In this document: one piece after another, positions 44,388 through 52,783 of the stretch
Numbering within the stretch: the first letter of the stretch is position 1
Layout of the letters: the number at the start of each line of letters is the position of its first letter
NCBI GenBank assembly: GCA_964594065.1
Contig: CAZQKX010000015.1
Location: 1 to 64,000, forward strand
Source of the DNA: 4572-13 sp964594065
GTDB taxonomy: Bacteria > Planctomycetota > Phycisphaerae > Sedimentisphaerales > Anaerohalosphaeraceae
Direction of reading: 5' to 3'
DNA length: 64,000 nt
Notes under the pieces: model-generated
Seen by the model: only the letters and a program-made list of their open reading frames with translations
Databases searched by the model: none
Told to the model about the DNA's origin: nothing
Position numbers and translations under genes: made by a program

Positions 44388-45395
44388 CTATGGTATTGAA
44401 GGTGGTTTTTTAATGATCCCAAGAAAGCCCAGTACTTTTTTAATAAATATCCGTGTCGGAGGACCAATCCAGCATTTGAATCTAACCCAATAAGAAAAGC
44501 ATTTGCTAAATCTTATTTCCAGCAGAAGTTTATAATACAGAAAACCAAACTGCTTCATATCCGGATATGCTGAAAGTAAAAACCTTGCTTCCGATTTAAA
44601 ATTGTTCCTGGCTTTATGATGCGCAGAACGTAATGCTAATTTAGCCAAGAACATCCTCGCCTGTGCCTTCTTTTCCTGCGTACAATAGTTTAGTAACACA
44701 TCGGGGTCTTGAAGCAGCGGCATGATCGGGTGAGTATGTGTTATAGAAAGATCACTATCCTGACGATTATGTCGAACGGCGGCAGGGATAATTATTTTGA
44801 ATTTTTCATTTATTACAAGTTTTGCAAAAAAGATTGTATCTTCGCCCGCCAGACATTTGTCGTTATCATAAAAACCACCATATTTTTTTGCGGTCTCTTT
44901 TTTAACAACAGTGGTTCCAACATGAAAAAACAAAGACCATGACTCAATTTGTTCTGCTGTGGTTTGCGGACCAACTGCATAAAGGCCTTCGTGAACGTTC
45001 CTTTTTGCCCAATGCCTGGTCATATCGATCTGCCTGGGCCATTCATAATACATCGACCCGACAAATGCAACATCTTCGGCATTGAATGCTGCGACGGAAT
45101 TTTCGAGATACCAGGGATACCACTCGTCGTCTGCATCTAAAAAGGCAATATATTCCGCCGTTGCTTCCGCAATTCCTCGATTTCTTGCTGCACCCGGCCC
45201 TGTGTTTTCCTGTTGGATGAGTTTAATCCGCTCATCATTAATCTGCCGAATTTTTCCTGAACTATTATCAGTAGAACCATCGTCAATGACAATAACTGTC
45301 CAATCAGCAAATGTCTGGTTTTGAATGGACCTTATCGTACGTTTGATCGTACGTTCTTTATTATATAAAGGCACAATGATGTCAACCGTCGGCAT
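44388..45395 (-). CDS. GT2 family glycosyltransferase (b)
   Basis: 335 aa. VDIIVPLYNKERTIKRTIRSI, VIVIDDGSTDNSS and FLDADDEWYPWYL define the GT2 donor domain. It is the most diverged of the four GT2 proteins (different acceptor part, YEWPRQIDMTRHW) so it likely uses another acceptor. Overlaps the upstream gene by 14 nt. Confidence 0.87.
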   Translation of the reverse strand: MPTVDIIVPLYNKERTIKRTIRSIQNQTFADWTVIVIDDGSTDNSSGKIRQINDERIKLIQQENTGPGAARNRGIAEATAEYIAFLDADDEWYPWYLENSVAAFNAEDVAFVGSMYYEWPRQIDMTRHWAKRNVHEGLYAVGPQTTAEQIESWSLFFHVGTTVVKKETAKKYGGFYDNDKCLAGEDTIFFAKLVINEKFKIIIPAAVRHNRQDSDLSITHTHPIMPLLQDPDVLLNYCTQEKKAQARMFLAKLALRSAHHKARNNFKSEARFLLSAYPDMKQFGFLYYKLLLEIRFSKCFSYWVRFKCWIGPPTRIFIKKVLGFLGIIKKPPSIP

Positions 45396-46335
45396 ATCGC
45401 TTTCTCTTTCTGTTTTGTCTCCATGTCCACATACAAGGAATAAATGAACCGATCCATATGGTCTTGCGTGATTTTGGTGTTATAAGAGATTGATATTTTC
45501 GAAGCAATTTTCGTACCGCAATCCCTTTATTGTTTCTCATTAAAATTTGAATCCAACAGGCAAACGCAATCTTAGCGCAGGGTTCAAAGGCTTCGATTCG
45601 GTGGTGCTTTTCGGCTAAATCAAGCTGGCGCCGGAGAAAATCATCGATCAGCCGCCAATCGGTATGGACCTTGACAATGCTGTCAGTAATGTCAAGATGA
45701 TACACCGCCAGCGGCTCAAAAATAAAACCGATACGCGGTTCGATAAATGCAATACGAAACCACATGTCAATATCATTCATGCGTTTCAGGCCCGACAGGA
45801 ACATGCCGGCCTCTATTAATAAATCACGGCGGATCAGCATGGTGTCGGTATGACCTTTCGCCAAAAGCGAATAGGCCTTTAGGTGATCTTCGAAAACCTC
45901 CCGGCCGTTTAAGTGTTCCCGGCAACTGCGGATGCTTTCCTCGGACATATCCGGAACGCGATGATGTTTTTTCCGGCATTGACAGCAATAATAATTCGCC
46001 GTTGTCCATTTCAGGTCGGGATGACGCTGGAGGTGTTCGGCCTGCAGCTTAAGTTTATTCGGCAGCCATTGGTCATCAGCATCCAAAAAAGCGATCCAGT
46101 CTCCTGCGGCGGCATTGATTCCGGTGTTGCGAGCAACGCTGACGCCGGCGTTATCCTGCTGAATTAAACGTACTTTATCGCTATAAGAACGAATGATCTC
46201 GGCAGTCTTATCTTTTGACCCATCGTCAATGACAATGACCTCCTCGGCACATCGCGTTTGATCTAAAACACTTTCAATCGCTCGTCCGATGGTTGTCTGA
46301 CAATTATAGGCCGGAATGACAACACTAATTTTCAT
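45382..46335 (-). CDS. GT2 family glycosyltransferase (c)
   Basis: 317 aa, close relative of (d) and (a): ISVVIPAYNCQTTIGRAIESVL, VIVIDDGSKDKTAEII, FLDADDQWLPNKL, and a Cys pair in NYYCCQCRKKHH that might bind metal. A basic C-terminus (RQNRKRKRYADG) may help it sit at the membrane. Overlaps genes on both sides. Confidence 0.87.
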   Translation of the reverse strand: MKISVVIPAYNCQTTIGRAIESVLDQTRCAEEVIVIDDGSKDKTAEIIRSYSDKVRLIQQDNAGVSVARNTGINAAAGDWIAFLDADDQWLPNKLKLQAEHLQRHPDLKWTTANYYCCQCRKKHHRVPDMSEESIRSCREHLNGREVFEDHLKAYSLLAKGHTDTMLIRRDLLIEAGMFLSGLKRMNDIDMWFRIAFIEPRIGFIFEPLAVYHLDITDSIVKVHTDWRLIDDFLRRQLDLAEKHHRIEAFEPCAKIAFACWIQILMRNNKGIAVRKLLRKYQSLITPKSRKTIWIGSFIPCMWTWRQNRKRKRYADG

Positions 46336-47278
46336 CTCGCCGTTTCCTTTTTAACCAGAAATAGGCGTCTGTAATCGCCGGGCCGATACCGGGCAAAAAT
46401 ATTCGAAAATACATTTCACGATGAAATCGAACCGGCAGGATCTTTTTAAATTGACGCAACAAAGCCAGCGCATCTCTTCGACGACTTTCTTTTAGAAACT
46501 GGCGGATATACACCTGGAGTTTAAGGGCAGCACAAGGCCGAAATGCATCCTGTCTCCCAAATTGTTTTGATAATCCCAGGTGCCGTCTGAGCAACTCGAC
46601 CACAAAATCCACATCGTCATTAATCTTCGTCGAACTGCCGGGAGTGTCCAGGTGATAGATCGCCAGCGATTCAGAAAGATAGCCAATCTGTGGATACTGA
46701 TAGGCAATACGAAACCACAGGTCTGTGTCTTGGGCACGTTTCATTTCCGGCTCAAATCGCCCCGCTTTTTCAAAAACGGTTTTATCAATGAGAAGTGTGA
46801 TCGTCGAAGCAAAAAAGCCCTTAGCAAAGCCCTGGAAATAATCTTCAAAAAATCCCTGACCGGCAACACGTTCAGGCAAAAGAGATAAAGGATGCGCTGA
46901 ACAAAATCCCTTTTTTTCCTGTTTTTTCCACGATAGATTTGTATAGGTCCATTTTAAATCAGGATGTTTTTCCAGGTGCTCGGTCTGAAGTTTGAGTTTT
47001 TCCGGCAGCCACTCGTCATCGGCATCAAGGAAGGCGATCCAGTCACTGGAAGCAGCATCGATGCCGGCATTGCGAGCGACGCTGACACCGGCATTCTCCT
47101 GCCGGATCAGGACAACTTTGTCCCCATATGAACCAACAATCTCGGCGGTCTTATCTTTTGATCCATCGTCGATCACGATGATCTCGTCGGCCGAGCGGGT
47201 TTGCTTTAACACACTGTCAATCGCCCGGGCGATCGTCTTTTCAGAATTATAGGCCGGTATAACCGCGCTAATCTTCAT
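46325..47278 (-). CDS. GT2 family glycosyltransferase (d)
   Basis: 317 aa: ISAVIPAYNSEKTIARAIDSVL, IIVIDDGSKDKTAEIVGSYGDKV, FLDADDEWLPEKL. Highly like (c), so a recent tandem duplicate. Ends in a basic stretch (WLKRKRRDEN). It starts 14 nt after rseP on the same strand, so the GT2 run is probably read from the dxr-rseP transcript. Confidence 0.87.
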   Translation of the reverse strand: MKISAVIPAYNSEKTIARAIDSVLKQTRSADEIIVIDDGSKDKTAEIVGSYGDKVVLIRQENAGVSVARNAGIDAASSDWIAFLDADDEWLPEKLKLQTEHLEKHPDLKWTYTNLSWKKQEKKGFCSAHPLSLLPERVAGQGFFEDYFQGFAKGFFASTITLLIDKTVFEKAGRFEPEMKRAQDTDLWFRIAYQYPQIGYLSESLAIYHLDTPGSSTKINDDVDFVVELLRRHLGLSKQFGRQDAFRPCAALKLQVYIRQFLKESRRRDALALLRQFKKILPVRFHREMYFRIFLPGIGPAITDAYFWLKRKRRDEN

Positions 47279-47292
47279 TCGCTGATTCTTTA

Positions 47293-49479
47293 TTATCCAA
47301 ACAATATACGTATGAAATCATTGTATGATACCCAGAGTATCAGCCCCAATAACAATGCTAAGCCGACATACATGATCGGTGCCAAGACTTTCTCGTGGAT
47401 TGGTTTTCCCGTAATTTTTTCAATGATCAACATGACGATGTGCCCGCCATCCAATACCGGCAGCGGCAGCAAATTCATCACCGCCAGGCAGGAACTGATC
47501 AAGCCGAGGAAATATAGGTAGCGATCCAGTGACGCACCCGTAGCTTGATAGCTAACTGAAAGGATTCCCACTGGCCCCATTAATGATGACGTATCAAGAT
47601 CCCTTTTGATAAGCCGGGCTATTGTGACATAATTCTGAGAAATAAACTGGGAGAGTTTTTTGAATCCCATCTGGACTGCCTGAACAGGATTGGAAGCTTT
47701 AAATTCCCGTGTATATTCAGAAAACGGCAATATATATGATAACGTCGCCTGCGCATGTATCGGATCATGTTCGGGAACAGTTAATGATACGCTTCCATTT
47801 TTAATCTCTGACAGATATTCAACAACCACTTGCTTTCCGGCATTGTTTTGCAATAGTGTCGCAATGTCATAAAAGTCTTTAACGGGCTGTCCGGCAACAG
47901 TAACAATTGTCGCGCCTGAGGGAATATCCCGAACGTCTCCTTTGACGGCCGGATCAGATACAACCTGTGCAATGACAGGGTGCTCAACATCCAAAGAAAG
48001 GGCAAGACCTATCGTAACACGTTTACTACCGGGAGTCGCCTTTGGATGCACAACCACTTCAACTTCCTGTTCGTTGCCTTGTTTGTCCATTCGAAGCACT
48101 GTCACCAAAAGATCTTGATCTTTGTGCGCTGTTGTTATTTCACGAGTCTGCTGGTAGTTGGGATACTCTACATCGTTAACTTTCAACAAAATATCTCCCG
48201 GTAACAATAATTTATCAAGTGTTGGGAGAGATTCTTTTCGAAGAATAGTTACTCTAAACCAGTTCACTAAACGGTTAATTTTTGTCGGTTCAGAAACTCC
48301 TGCGATTTTCAGCCGTGGAACCATTGACCCAAAATGAGCCAAATCATATTCATTTCGGAAATTATCAACGACGTAGCTAACATGCATCGGCAGTTTTATC
48401 GTTTCTATCGTTCGCTGGTCATTTTCAGGGCTCGGCGGCCATTGCCGTGAAACCTGCAGTTGGACCTCCGGGCTAAATGTCTGTGACAGCAATTTCTCAT
48501 ATTGCCACGGGGACTGAACGGGTTGACCATTAACAGCTTTAATTTCATCACCGGGTCTTAAGGCGGTTTTTTCAAACAATTCCATCACTTGATTGGGATC
48601 ATCTGCAATCCTTGGATTCAATGTTAAAGTTGTCGCCTGAGCAATACCTGAATAACGCATCTTGCTTGTGTCACCGCCGCGAGTTTCTGCAACAACCTCT
48701 ATCTTTTCTTCAGTCTCATCTGAATGAAGAACAATATAAGAAATCGGTTCGCCGGGAGAAGACAGTGCCGCGGATAATTGAACAGCCTCGAAGTTGACAA
48801 AACGATCCCCATTGACCTCGACAATTTCATCACCGGGACGAATACCGGCGTCATAGGCGGGAGAATTGTTCATGACATTCCCTACAACCGCCGGAGGCAG
48901 CTTAATTCCATTCAAAAATAAAATCATAAATAAAACCGCTGCGCCAATTGCATTAAAGATCACACCGGCCGAGACCACACATATGCGGATCCAGATCGGG
49001 CGGTTGGCATAGGAACGGGGGTCTTCGTCTGCCCCGGCGGCCCCGGTATCCGACTGGCCCAGCATCTTGACGAACCCGCCAATGGGGAATAAGCCAAGTT
49101 GGTACTCGGTTTCATTATCGCCTGCTTCGACGGACTCGGTGGAGTCAGGTTTGGGAAAAAATCGAACACGCCAGCCCTTTTTGAGCTTGCGAATACCCAA
49201 TACGACCGGCGGCATTCCGATGGAAAAAGCCTCGACTTTGATACCGCCAAGTTTGGCAACGATAAAATGACCCAACTCGTGGATCATCACGATCCCGCCA
49301 AAGCCCAGCAGAACTAATGCAATGCGTTTGGCTGTCTCCGGATGCTGGATGCCCCAGAAAATCAGGGCCGCTAAAATAAGCAGCGCAGCAAATAAATGCC
49401 TTGATTGATCCTCTTGCGGAGCTTGCTGCGGTTTCTGTTCTGTCGAGTCCTGCTGCGCGTTTACTTCATTGTCTGTCAT
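47293..49479 (-). CDS. rseP: Site-2 protease RseP, enlarged with extra PDZ modules
   Basis: 728-aa membrane zinc metalloprotease that cuts transmembrane substrates such as anti-sigma factors; the usual length is about 450. A polar Gln/Glu-rich N-terminus, a membrane helix, then the zinc site HELGH (residues 67-71) with FIVAKLGGIKVEAFSIGM, and the C-terminal NLLPLPVLDGGH that closes the active site. Between them I see four PDZ-like modules: AYDAGIRPGDEIVEVNG, LRPGDEIKAVNGQPV, LLPGDILLKVNDVEYP and GATIVTVAGQPVKDF. Two is normal. Follows dxr by 29 nt and precedes four GT2 genes. Confidence 0.92.
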   Translation of the reverse strand: MTDNEVNAQQDSTEQKPQQAPQEDQSRHLFAALLILAALIFWGIQHPETAKRIALVLLGFGGIVMIHELGHFIVAKLGGIKVEAFSIGMPPVVLGIRKLKKGWRVRFFPKPDSTESVEAGDNETEYQLGLFPIGGFVKMLGQSDTGAAGADEDPRSYANRPIWIRICVVSAGVIFNAIGAAVLFMILFLNGIKLPPAVVGNVMNNSPAYDAGIRPGDEIVEVNGDRFVNFEAVQLSAALSSPGEPISYIVLHSDETEEKIEVVAETRGGDTSKMRYSGIAQATTLTLNPRIADDPNQVMELFEKTALRPGDEIKAVNGQPVQSPWQYEKLLSQTFSPEVQLQVSRQWPPSPENDQRTIETIKLPMHVSYVVDNFRNEYDLAHFGSMVPRLKIAGVSEPTKINRLVNWFRVTILRKESLPTLDKLLLPGDILLKVNDVEYPNYQQTREITTAHKDQDLLVTVLRMDKQGNEQEVEVVVHPKATPGSKRVTIGLALSLDVEHPVIAQVVSDPAVKGDVRDIPSGATIVTVAGQPVKDFYDIATLLQNNAGKQVVVEYLSEIKNGSVSLTVPEHDPIHAQATLSYILPFSEYTREFKASNPVQAVQMGFKKLSQFISQNYVTIARLIKRDLDTSSLMGPVGILSVSYQATGASLDRYLYFLGLISSCLAVMNLLPLPVLDGGHIVMLIIEKITGKPIHEKVLAPIMYVGLALLLGLILWVSYNDFIRILFG

Positions 49480-49508
49480 GAAAACCTCTTAATAATGATT
49501 GCGTTTAC

Positions 49509-50678
49509 TTAACGAACGATTGTGTTTTGTGAAAGTTTTTCCTGCACCTGCTGCCGTGTCCATGCATCGACTCCTAAAAGAGCTTCCAGCGTCAGATGCG
49601 ACTGCACAGAATGAACCTGCAGGCAATGGTCGATCAATTCCACGATCTGCCCGAATCGAATCCGGCCTTCGAGAAAGGCGGCCACAGCCGCTTCGTTGGC
49701 GGCATTAAACACCACCGGTGCAGAGCCGGACGTTTTTGCCACTTCAAATCCCAGTGCCAGTGCCCTGAAACGTTTTAAGTCCGGCGGCTCAAAATTAAGC
49801 TGGCCCAGTTTGTGAAGTTCAAGGCCTTCTGCGATGCCTTTGACACGTTTGGGATACGTCAAAGCATATTGGATCGGCACCTTCATATCCGGTGTGCCAA
49901 GCTGAGCGATCACTGAGCCGTCGACAAACTCGACCATGGAGTGTACAATGGACTCGGGATGGATCAACACATCAATCTTTTCGGCGGGCATGTCAAACAG
50001 CCAGACAGCCTCAATGATCTCAAGGGCCTTGTTCATCATGGTCGCCGAGTCAATGGTGATCTTCGGCCCCATGTCCCAGGTCGGATGTGCCAAAGCCTGC
50101 TGAATCGTTGCCTGGTTCATCTGCTCAAGCGTTGCTTTTCTAAACGGCCCCCCGGAAGCGGTCAAAATGATTTTTCGGACTTCGTCAGAGTTACCGGACT
50201 GCATCGCCTGAAAGACCGCCGAGTGTTCACTGTCGATCGGCAGCAAAACCGCCCCGCTCTCGTGTGCTGCAGCGGTCAACAGTTCTCCGGCAATCACTAA
50301 AGGCTCTTTATTGGCAATGGCGACGGTCTTGCCGGCTTTTGCCGCAGCCAGTGCCGCAGGTAAACCAGCGGCCCCTACGACGGCACAAACCACAATATCA
50401 ACCTGCTCCAGTGAAGCCAGCGTCACCAGACTTTCCGGGCCGGATAAGACCTGTCCATCAAATCCGGACAGCCCCTCTTTCAACCGGCCAATATTGCCGT
50501 CATCGGTAATTGCCACATATTGAGGATTGAATTGCATCGCTTGCTGAGCCAGCTGCTGCGTGCTGTTGTGGGCACTGAGCGCAATGACCTCATACGCCGG
50601 ATGCAGCGCTTCAATTACCTCAAGCGTATTGCACCCGATCGAGCCGGTCGATCCCAAAATTGCAACTTTTTTACTCAT
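49509..50678 (-). CDS. dxr: 1-deoxy-D-xylulose 5-phosphate reductoisomerase
   Basis: 389 aa. Second enzyme of the MEP isoprenoid pathway; NADPH-dependent rearrangement of DXP to MEP. Seen: VAILGSTGSIGCNTLEVI (NADPH loop), ALSAHNS, ANKEPLV, the metal-binding LPIDSEHSAVFQ, ASGGPFR, HPTWDMGPKITIDSATMMNKALE. Length and order are canonical. No Shine-Dalgarno; the -10 box lies 9 nt from the ATG, so the mRNA may be leaderless. Pairing of dxr with rseP is common in bacteria. Confidence 0.97.
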   Translation of the reverse strand: MSKKVAILGSTGSIGCNTLEVIEALHPAYEVIALSAHNSTQQLAQQAMQFNPQYVAITDDGNIGRLKEGLSGFDGQVLSGPESLVTLASLEQVDIVVCAVVGAAGLPAALAAAKAGKTVAIANKEPLVIAGELLTAAAHESGAVLLPIDSEHSAVFQAMQSGNSDEVRKIILTASGGPFRKATLEQMNQATIQQALAHPTWDMGPKITIDSATMMNKALEIIEAVWLFDMPAEKIDVLIHPESIVHSMVEFVDGSVIAQLGTPDMKVPIQYALTYPKRVKGIAEGLELHKLGQLNFEPPDLKRFRALALGFEVAKTSGSAPVVFNAANEAAVAAFLEGRIRFGQIVELIDHCLQVHSVQSHLTLEALLGVDAWTRQQVQEKLSQNTIVR

Positions 50679-50687
50679 TGACTGCGT

Positions 50688-50716
50688 AGTATCCCAGAAA
50701 ACAGTCCCCCCGTCAA
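50688..50716 (-). promoter_or_regulatory. Promoter of dxr (overlapping gsp terminator)
   Basis: Minus-strand TTGACG, 17-nt spacer, GATACT. The -35 hexamer is part of the T-rich tail of the upstream terminator, and the ATG is 9 nt beyond the -10 box. Confidence 0.6.
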
Positions 50717-50750
50717 GAAAAGCTCCGGCAAATCAGCATCTGACGGAGCT
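50715..50750 (-). terminator. Terminator of the gsp operon
   Basis: AGCTCCG (50744-50750) and CGGAGCT (50721-50727) pair as a 7-bp stem with a 16-nt loop that itself may pair (CAG/CTG), followed by TTTTCTT on the minus strand. Confidence 0.7.
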
Positions 50751-50805
50751 ATTGTTGATTTCATCGTCATTTCAGATATTTCGTGCCTGTCCGGCACAGC
50801 AGCGA

Positions 50806-51324
50806 TCATTTTTCCTTGCTATAGTAGTACGTCAATGACATCTCCACTTTCCAGTTGTCTTTGCCGGTTTTGGCCTTATCAAAGCTCAATGTATCACATT
50901 TGAGATCGGGCCATCCTCCCAGCATCGTCGATACAAACCGGGCTGTTTTTTCGATATCGATCTCCTTGATGGACATCGATGCGGTCCGTGCTCTTTTTCC
51001 GGCTCGAGGTACTTCGGGGCGAATATTGAGCGTATAACTGGATGATGGTATCTCAAAAAGCTGTGCCAATGTATTGATCGTGTTGCCAAAATCAAATTTC
51101 CCATCTGAGCCCAGTTTATTTTGGTTCTGCAATCGTTGTGGTGCGATCGCTACCAGTTTTTCAATCCATTCCTGGGTTTTTTCATATTCCGGCTTGGCAT
51201 CCTCTTGGTAGGCTGAAACGGAACCGGGGTAAAATACAAAACATGCCATCAATGCCCAGAACCCAACCAAGACCGGAATCAGGATATAATACACATTAGG
51301 ATTTTTTAACATCTCTTTCATCAT
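50806..51324 (-). CDS. GspM/PilO-like inner membrane protein of the T2SS
   Basis: 172 aa with one N-terminal membrane helix (VYYILIPVLVGFWALMACFVF), a short helical stretch and a ferredoxin-like domain (residues ~70-170). This is the plan of GspM/PilO, which pairs with GspL on the inner membrane platform. Sequence similarity is too low for a firm name; position directly after the GspL-like gene supports it. AAAGGG precedes the ATG. Last gene of the operon, followed by a terminator. Confidence 0.6.
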   Translation of the reverse strand: MMKEMLKNPNVYYILIPVLVGFWALMACFVFYPGSVSAYQEDAKPEYEKTQEWIEKLVAIAPQRLQNQNKLGSDGKFDFGNTINTLAQLFEIPSSSYTLNIRPEVPRAGKRARTASMSIKEIDIEKTARFVSTMLGGWPDLKCDTLSFDKAKTGKDNWKVEMSLTYYYSKEK

Positions 51325-51332
51325 TGTCCCTT

Positions 51333-52754
51333 TTATTTTTTCGGTTCAATCGTAATTTCGAATGTATCGCGGCCGGACGAGGTACTGTATCGTTGAGAGG
51401 CCAGTGATATCCGTGGATGTTTTTTGATCGCATTAAACAATGTTGTCGTGCTGGATCGGCTGTTAGTATTGCCCTTGACTTTCATGGTTCGCTCTGTGAT
51501 CGTGATCTGTTGGATCACGATATTGACTTTCTTGGGACAACTGTTGACCGCTTCCAGAAAGAATGTCAGTTTTGCCGGAACCGATTTATCATCACCGGGC
51601 CCGAGCCCTTCTTTAGCATTTTTTTCGACGACATATTCCCGCCTGAGTTTCGAACTCATTTTCTCAACAGCAGGCGGTTTCTTGCCATACATCACCGCTT
51701 TGTATTGAGACACTGTTTTTTCAGTTAAGTCATTGACATAGCTTTTCATCCGGAATGTTTTGAATTGGTAAAAACCTACTACGGCCAACAGCAAAATTGT
51801 CGCGGCAATACTGATCAAATGAAGGCTTCCTTCCATGACTTTACGTTTGCCCTGGAATGGCATAAAGTCTCTGCGAAAATCAGTCTTGTGCCCGCGGACA
51901 CGATCCGCGATCGCCGCTCCATAAGCAATGAGCAGTTCAACCGGAGTTGTTTCGCTGTCGGACGTCAAATCCTGAACTAATGTTTTTTCCGGTGTTTCAG
52001 TCAGGACCTCAAGTCCAACCCGTCCGCTGAACGCTGCGGTATCCACCGCATCAGTATTTCCGATGAGCACGACCGATTCCAGAGACGCTTGGCTCGAAGC
52101 AAGCGCCAGCAGAACTTCACGTATTAAAACATCTGTTATATCCCTGCCGGGCTCTATCAAAAAGGTGCGGATCTTCGGGGTATATCCGGGATTTGGCAAA
52201 AGCATATAACAATTTCTTCCGGATAATGCTATAAATATCGATGCCGTACGATCGAACAGCTTTGAAATCTGCTGCATCGTTCTGCCCAGACACACGACAT
52301 CCGGCTCCATAAAAGTCGGATCCAGACCGCCTTCCTGAATATCAAGCAGTATGCCGGTTACCAACTGCCGGTCTGCCGTAAACACCGTCACCTGTGAGCC
52401 GGCCTCATCGGTACCGGTCAACTCAAACGCCACCGCCAGGTTCATGGCATCTGCCGCGGCAGCCTCTTCGGCATCAAATTTAATGGTGCTTTCGATCTGA
52501 CGATAGTCCGTAAATTCTGATCGCAAATCATATTGCGTGTATTCGGCGCAGCCAACCGCCACAAAGACTTCGCTAAACGCAAATCCCTGACGGATAACCG
52601 AACGGGCGACCTGAACCGGAAATGCAACCGGCTCATCCTCGTCCGGCGTCACACATAGTTTATGCAGTACCGAAGGCTCCGATCCGGTCGATGTCCAAAC
52701 GGCGATTGCTTTCTTCTCGGAAAGAAAAATTCCCAAGCTGCCTTTTTCGTCCAC
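51333..52754 (-). CDS. GspL/PilM-PilN-like cytoplasmic-to-periplasmic platform protein
   Basis: 473 aa. Residues ~1-320 form an actin-like domain of the PilM/GspL type (GIFLSEKKAIAVW, DLRSEFTDYRQIESTIKFDAEEA, IFIALSGRNCYML); one membrane helix follows (LHLISIAATILLLAVVGFYQF) and the rest is a PilN-like periplasmic ferredoxin fold (LTFFLEAVNSCPKKVNIVIQQI). It would link the GspE ATPase to the membrane. GTG start at 52754 with CAGGAG 7 nt upstream. It lies where gspL is expected. Confidence 0.72.
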   Translation of the reverse strand: MDEKGSLGIFLSEKKAIAVWTSTGSEPSVLHKLCVTPDEDEPVAFPVQVARSVIRQGFAFSEVFVAVGCAEYTQYDLRSEFTDYRQIESTIKFDAEEAAAADAMNLAVAFELTGTDEAGSQVTVFTADRQLVTGILLDIQEGGLDPTFMEPDVVCLGRTMQQISKLFDRTASIFIALSGRNCYMLLPNPGYTPKIRTFLIEPGRDITDVLIREVLLALASSQASLESVVLIGNTDAVDTAAFSGRVGLEVLTETPEKTLVQDLTSDSETTPVELLIAYGAAIADRVRGHKTDFRRDFMPFQGKRKVMEGSLHLISIAATILLLAVVGFYQFKTFRMKSYVNDLTEKTVSQYKAVMYGKKPPAVEKMSSKLRREYVVEKNAKEGLGPGDDKSVPAKLTFFLEAVNSCPKKVNIVIQQITITERTMKVKGNTNSRSSTTTLFNAIKKHPRISLASQRYSTSSGRDTFEITIEPKK

Positions 52755-52783
52755 GTTATGACTCCTGATTAATCGTTTCGTTT

